Shown piece after piece: positions 30,838 to 30,930 of a DNA stretch of 30,930 nucleotides. The notes under the pieces are model-generated. The model was given only the letters and a program-made list of their open reading frames with translations. It did not search any database and was not told the origin of the DNA. A program made the translations under genes and the position numbers. Each line of letters begins with the position of its first letter. The first letter of the stretch is position 1. The stretch is from JADHUC01 sp964617665 (GTDB lineage: Bacteria; Planctomycetota; Planctomycetia; Pirellulales; Pirellulaceae), in contig CAZUAH010000111.1 in NCBI GenBank assembly GCA_964617665.1, forward strand, positions 1-30,930, written 5' to 3'.

Positions 30838-30930
30838 TTGCGAGGCATGGAATGTCGAATCCGATTCGGAGGCCTCCGTTGCGAGGCGTGATTATTCGCG
30901 GTAACCACATTGTCGGTGGCGTTGATCTAC

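Larger units (their letters stand above)
30291..30930. other. Right edge, mostly without clear genes
   Basis: Apart from the weak LysM promoter candidate and a doubtful small minus-strand frame at 30604-30837, nothing recognisable is seen. No tRNA-like or terminator-like fold is evident. Confidence 0.4.

Overview
The window looks like a chromosomal segment of a planctomycete, most likely Pirellulales-like. The basis is its gene content: a DUF1559 prepilin-type protein followed by a small carboxypeptidase-regulatory-like lipoprotein, a PASTA-less Ser/Thr kinase with C-terminal zinc ribbons, a Tat-exported Gfo/Idh/MocA oxidoreductase, membrane-TPR proteins of the kind planctomycetes carry in many copies, small secreted esterases, loose gene spacing and weak or absent Shine-Dalgarno sequences. 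Assignment below class level is inference. I see no phage, IS transposase, CRISPR array, rRNA or tRNA.

Layout. 1-372 is non-coding with an 18-bp direct repeat. 373-7865 is all minus strand: a 93-aa unknown protein, gatA and gatB; then, past a long hairpin, a secreted acetylxylan-esterase-like hydrolase, a Ser/Thr kinase with two zinc ribbons, and a haloalkane-dehalogenase/OleB-like hydrolase 7 bp behind it. 8052-10302 (plus) carries gmhB and hldE, two steps of ADP-heptose synthesis. A membrane-anchored SGNH hydrolase (minus) ends against hldE. 11811-17788 (plus) is a tandem array of three paralogous multi-pass membrane proteins with C-terminal TPRs (TMTC/GT-C-like). After a 559-bp gap come the DUF1559 protein, its lipoprotein partner and a strong terminator. 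A GT9 heptosyltransferase-like gene follows and overlaps the 3' end of convergent smpB. 22193-24870 holds rpsO and pnp, with cutA convergent to pnp. 25302-29079 (plus) holds a secreted alpha/beta-hydrolase, a Gfo/Idh/MocA protein and a DEAD-box helicase. A LysM protein (minus) and a doubtful small ORF close the window.

How it fits together. Housekeeping functions (tRNA-dependent amidation, trans-translation, S15/PNPase, RNA helicase) alternate with envelope functions. GmhB, HldE and the GT9 enzyme could make and transfer a heptose, and the three TMTC-like proteins, the SGNH hydrolase, the LysM protein and the DUF1559 pair all point to the cell envelope. A functional link between the heptose genes and the membrane-TPR array is only a hypothesis, mildly supported by promoters with the same -35/-10 hexamers and spacing in front of hldE and the array.

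The most unusual things seen are: (i) a BIME-like multi-hairpin repeat inside the GT9 reading frame, with two inverted 25-nt units that differ by a compensatory base-pair change; (ii) loss, in all three tandem membrane proteins, of the second acidic residue of the usual Asp-Asp first-loop motif; (iii) a 20-bp sequence shared in opposite orientation between two intergenic leaders; and (iv) a gatAB operon whose gatC position is held by an unrelated-looking small gene.
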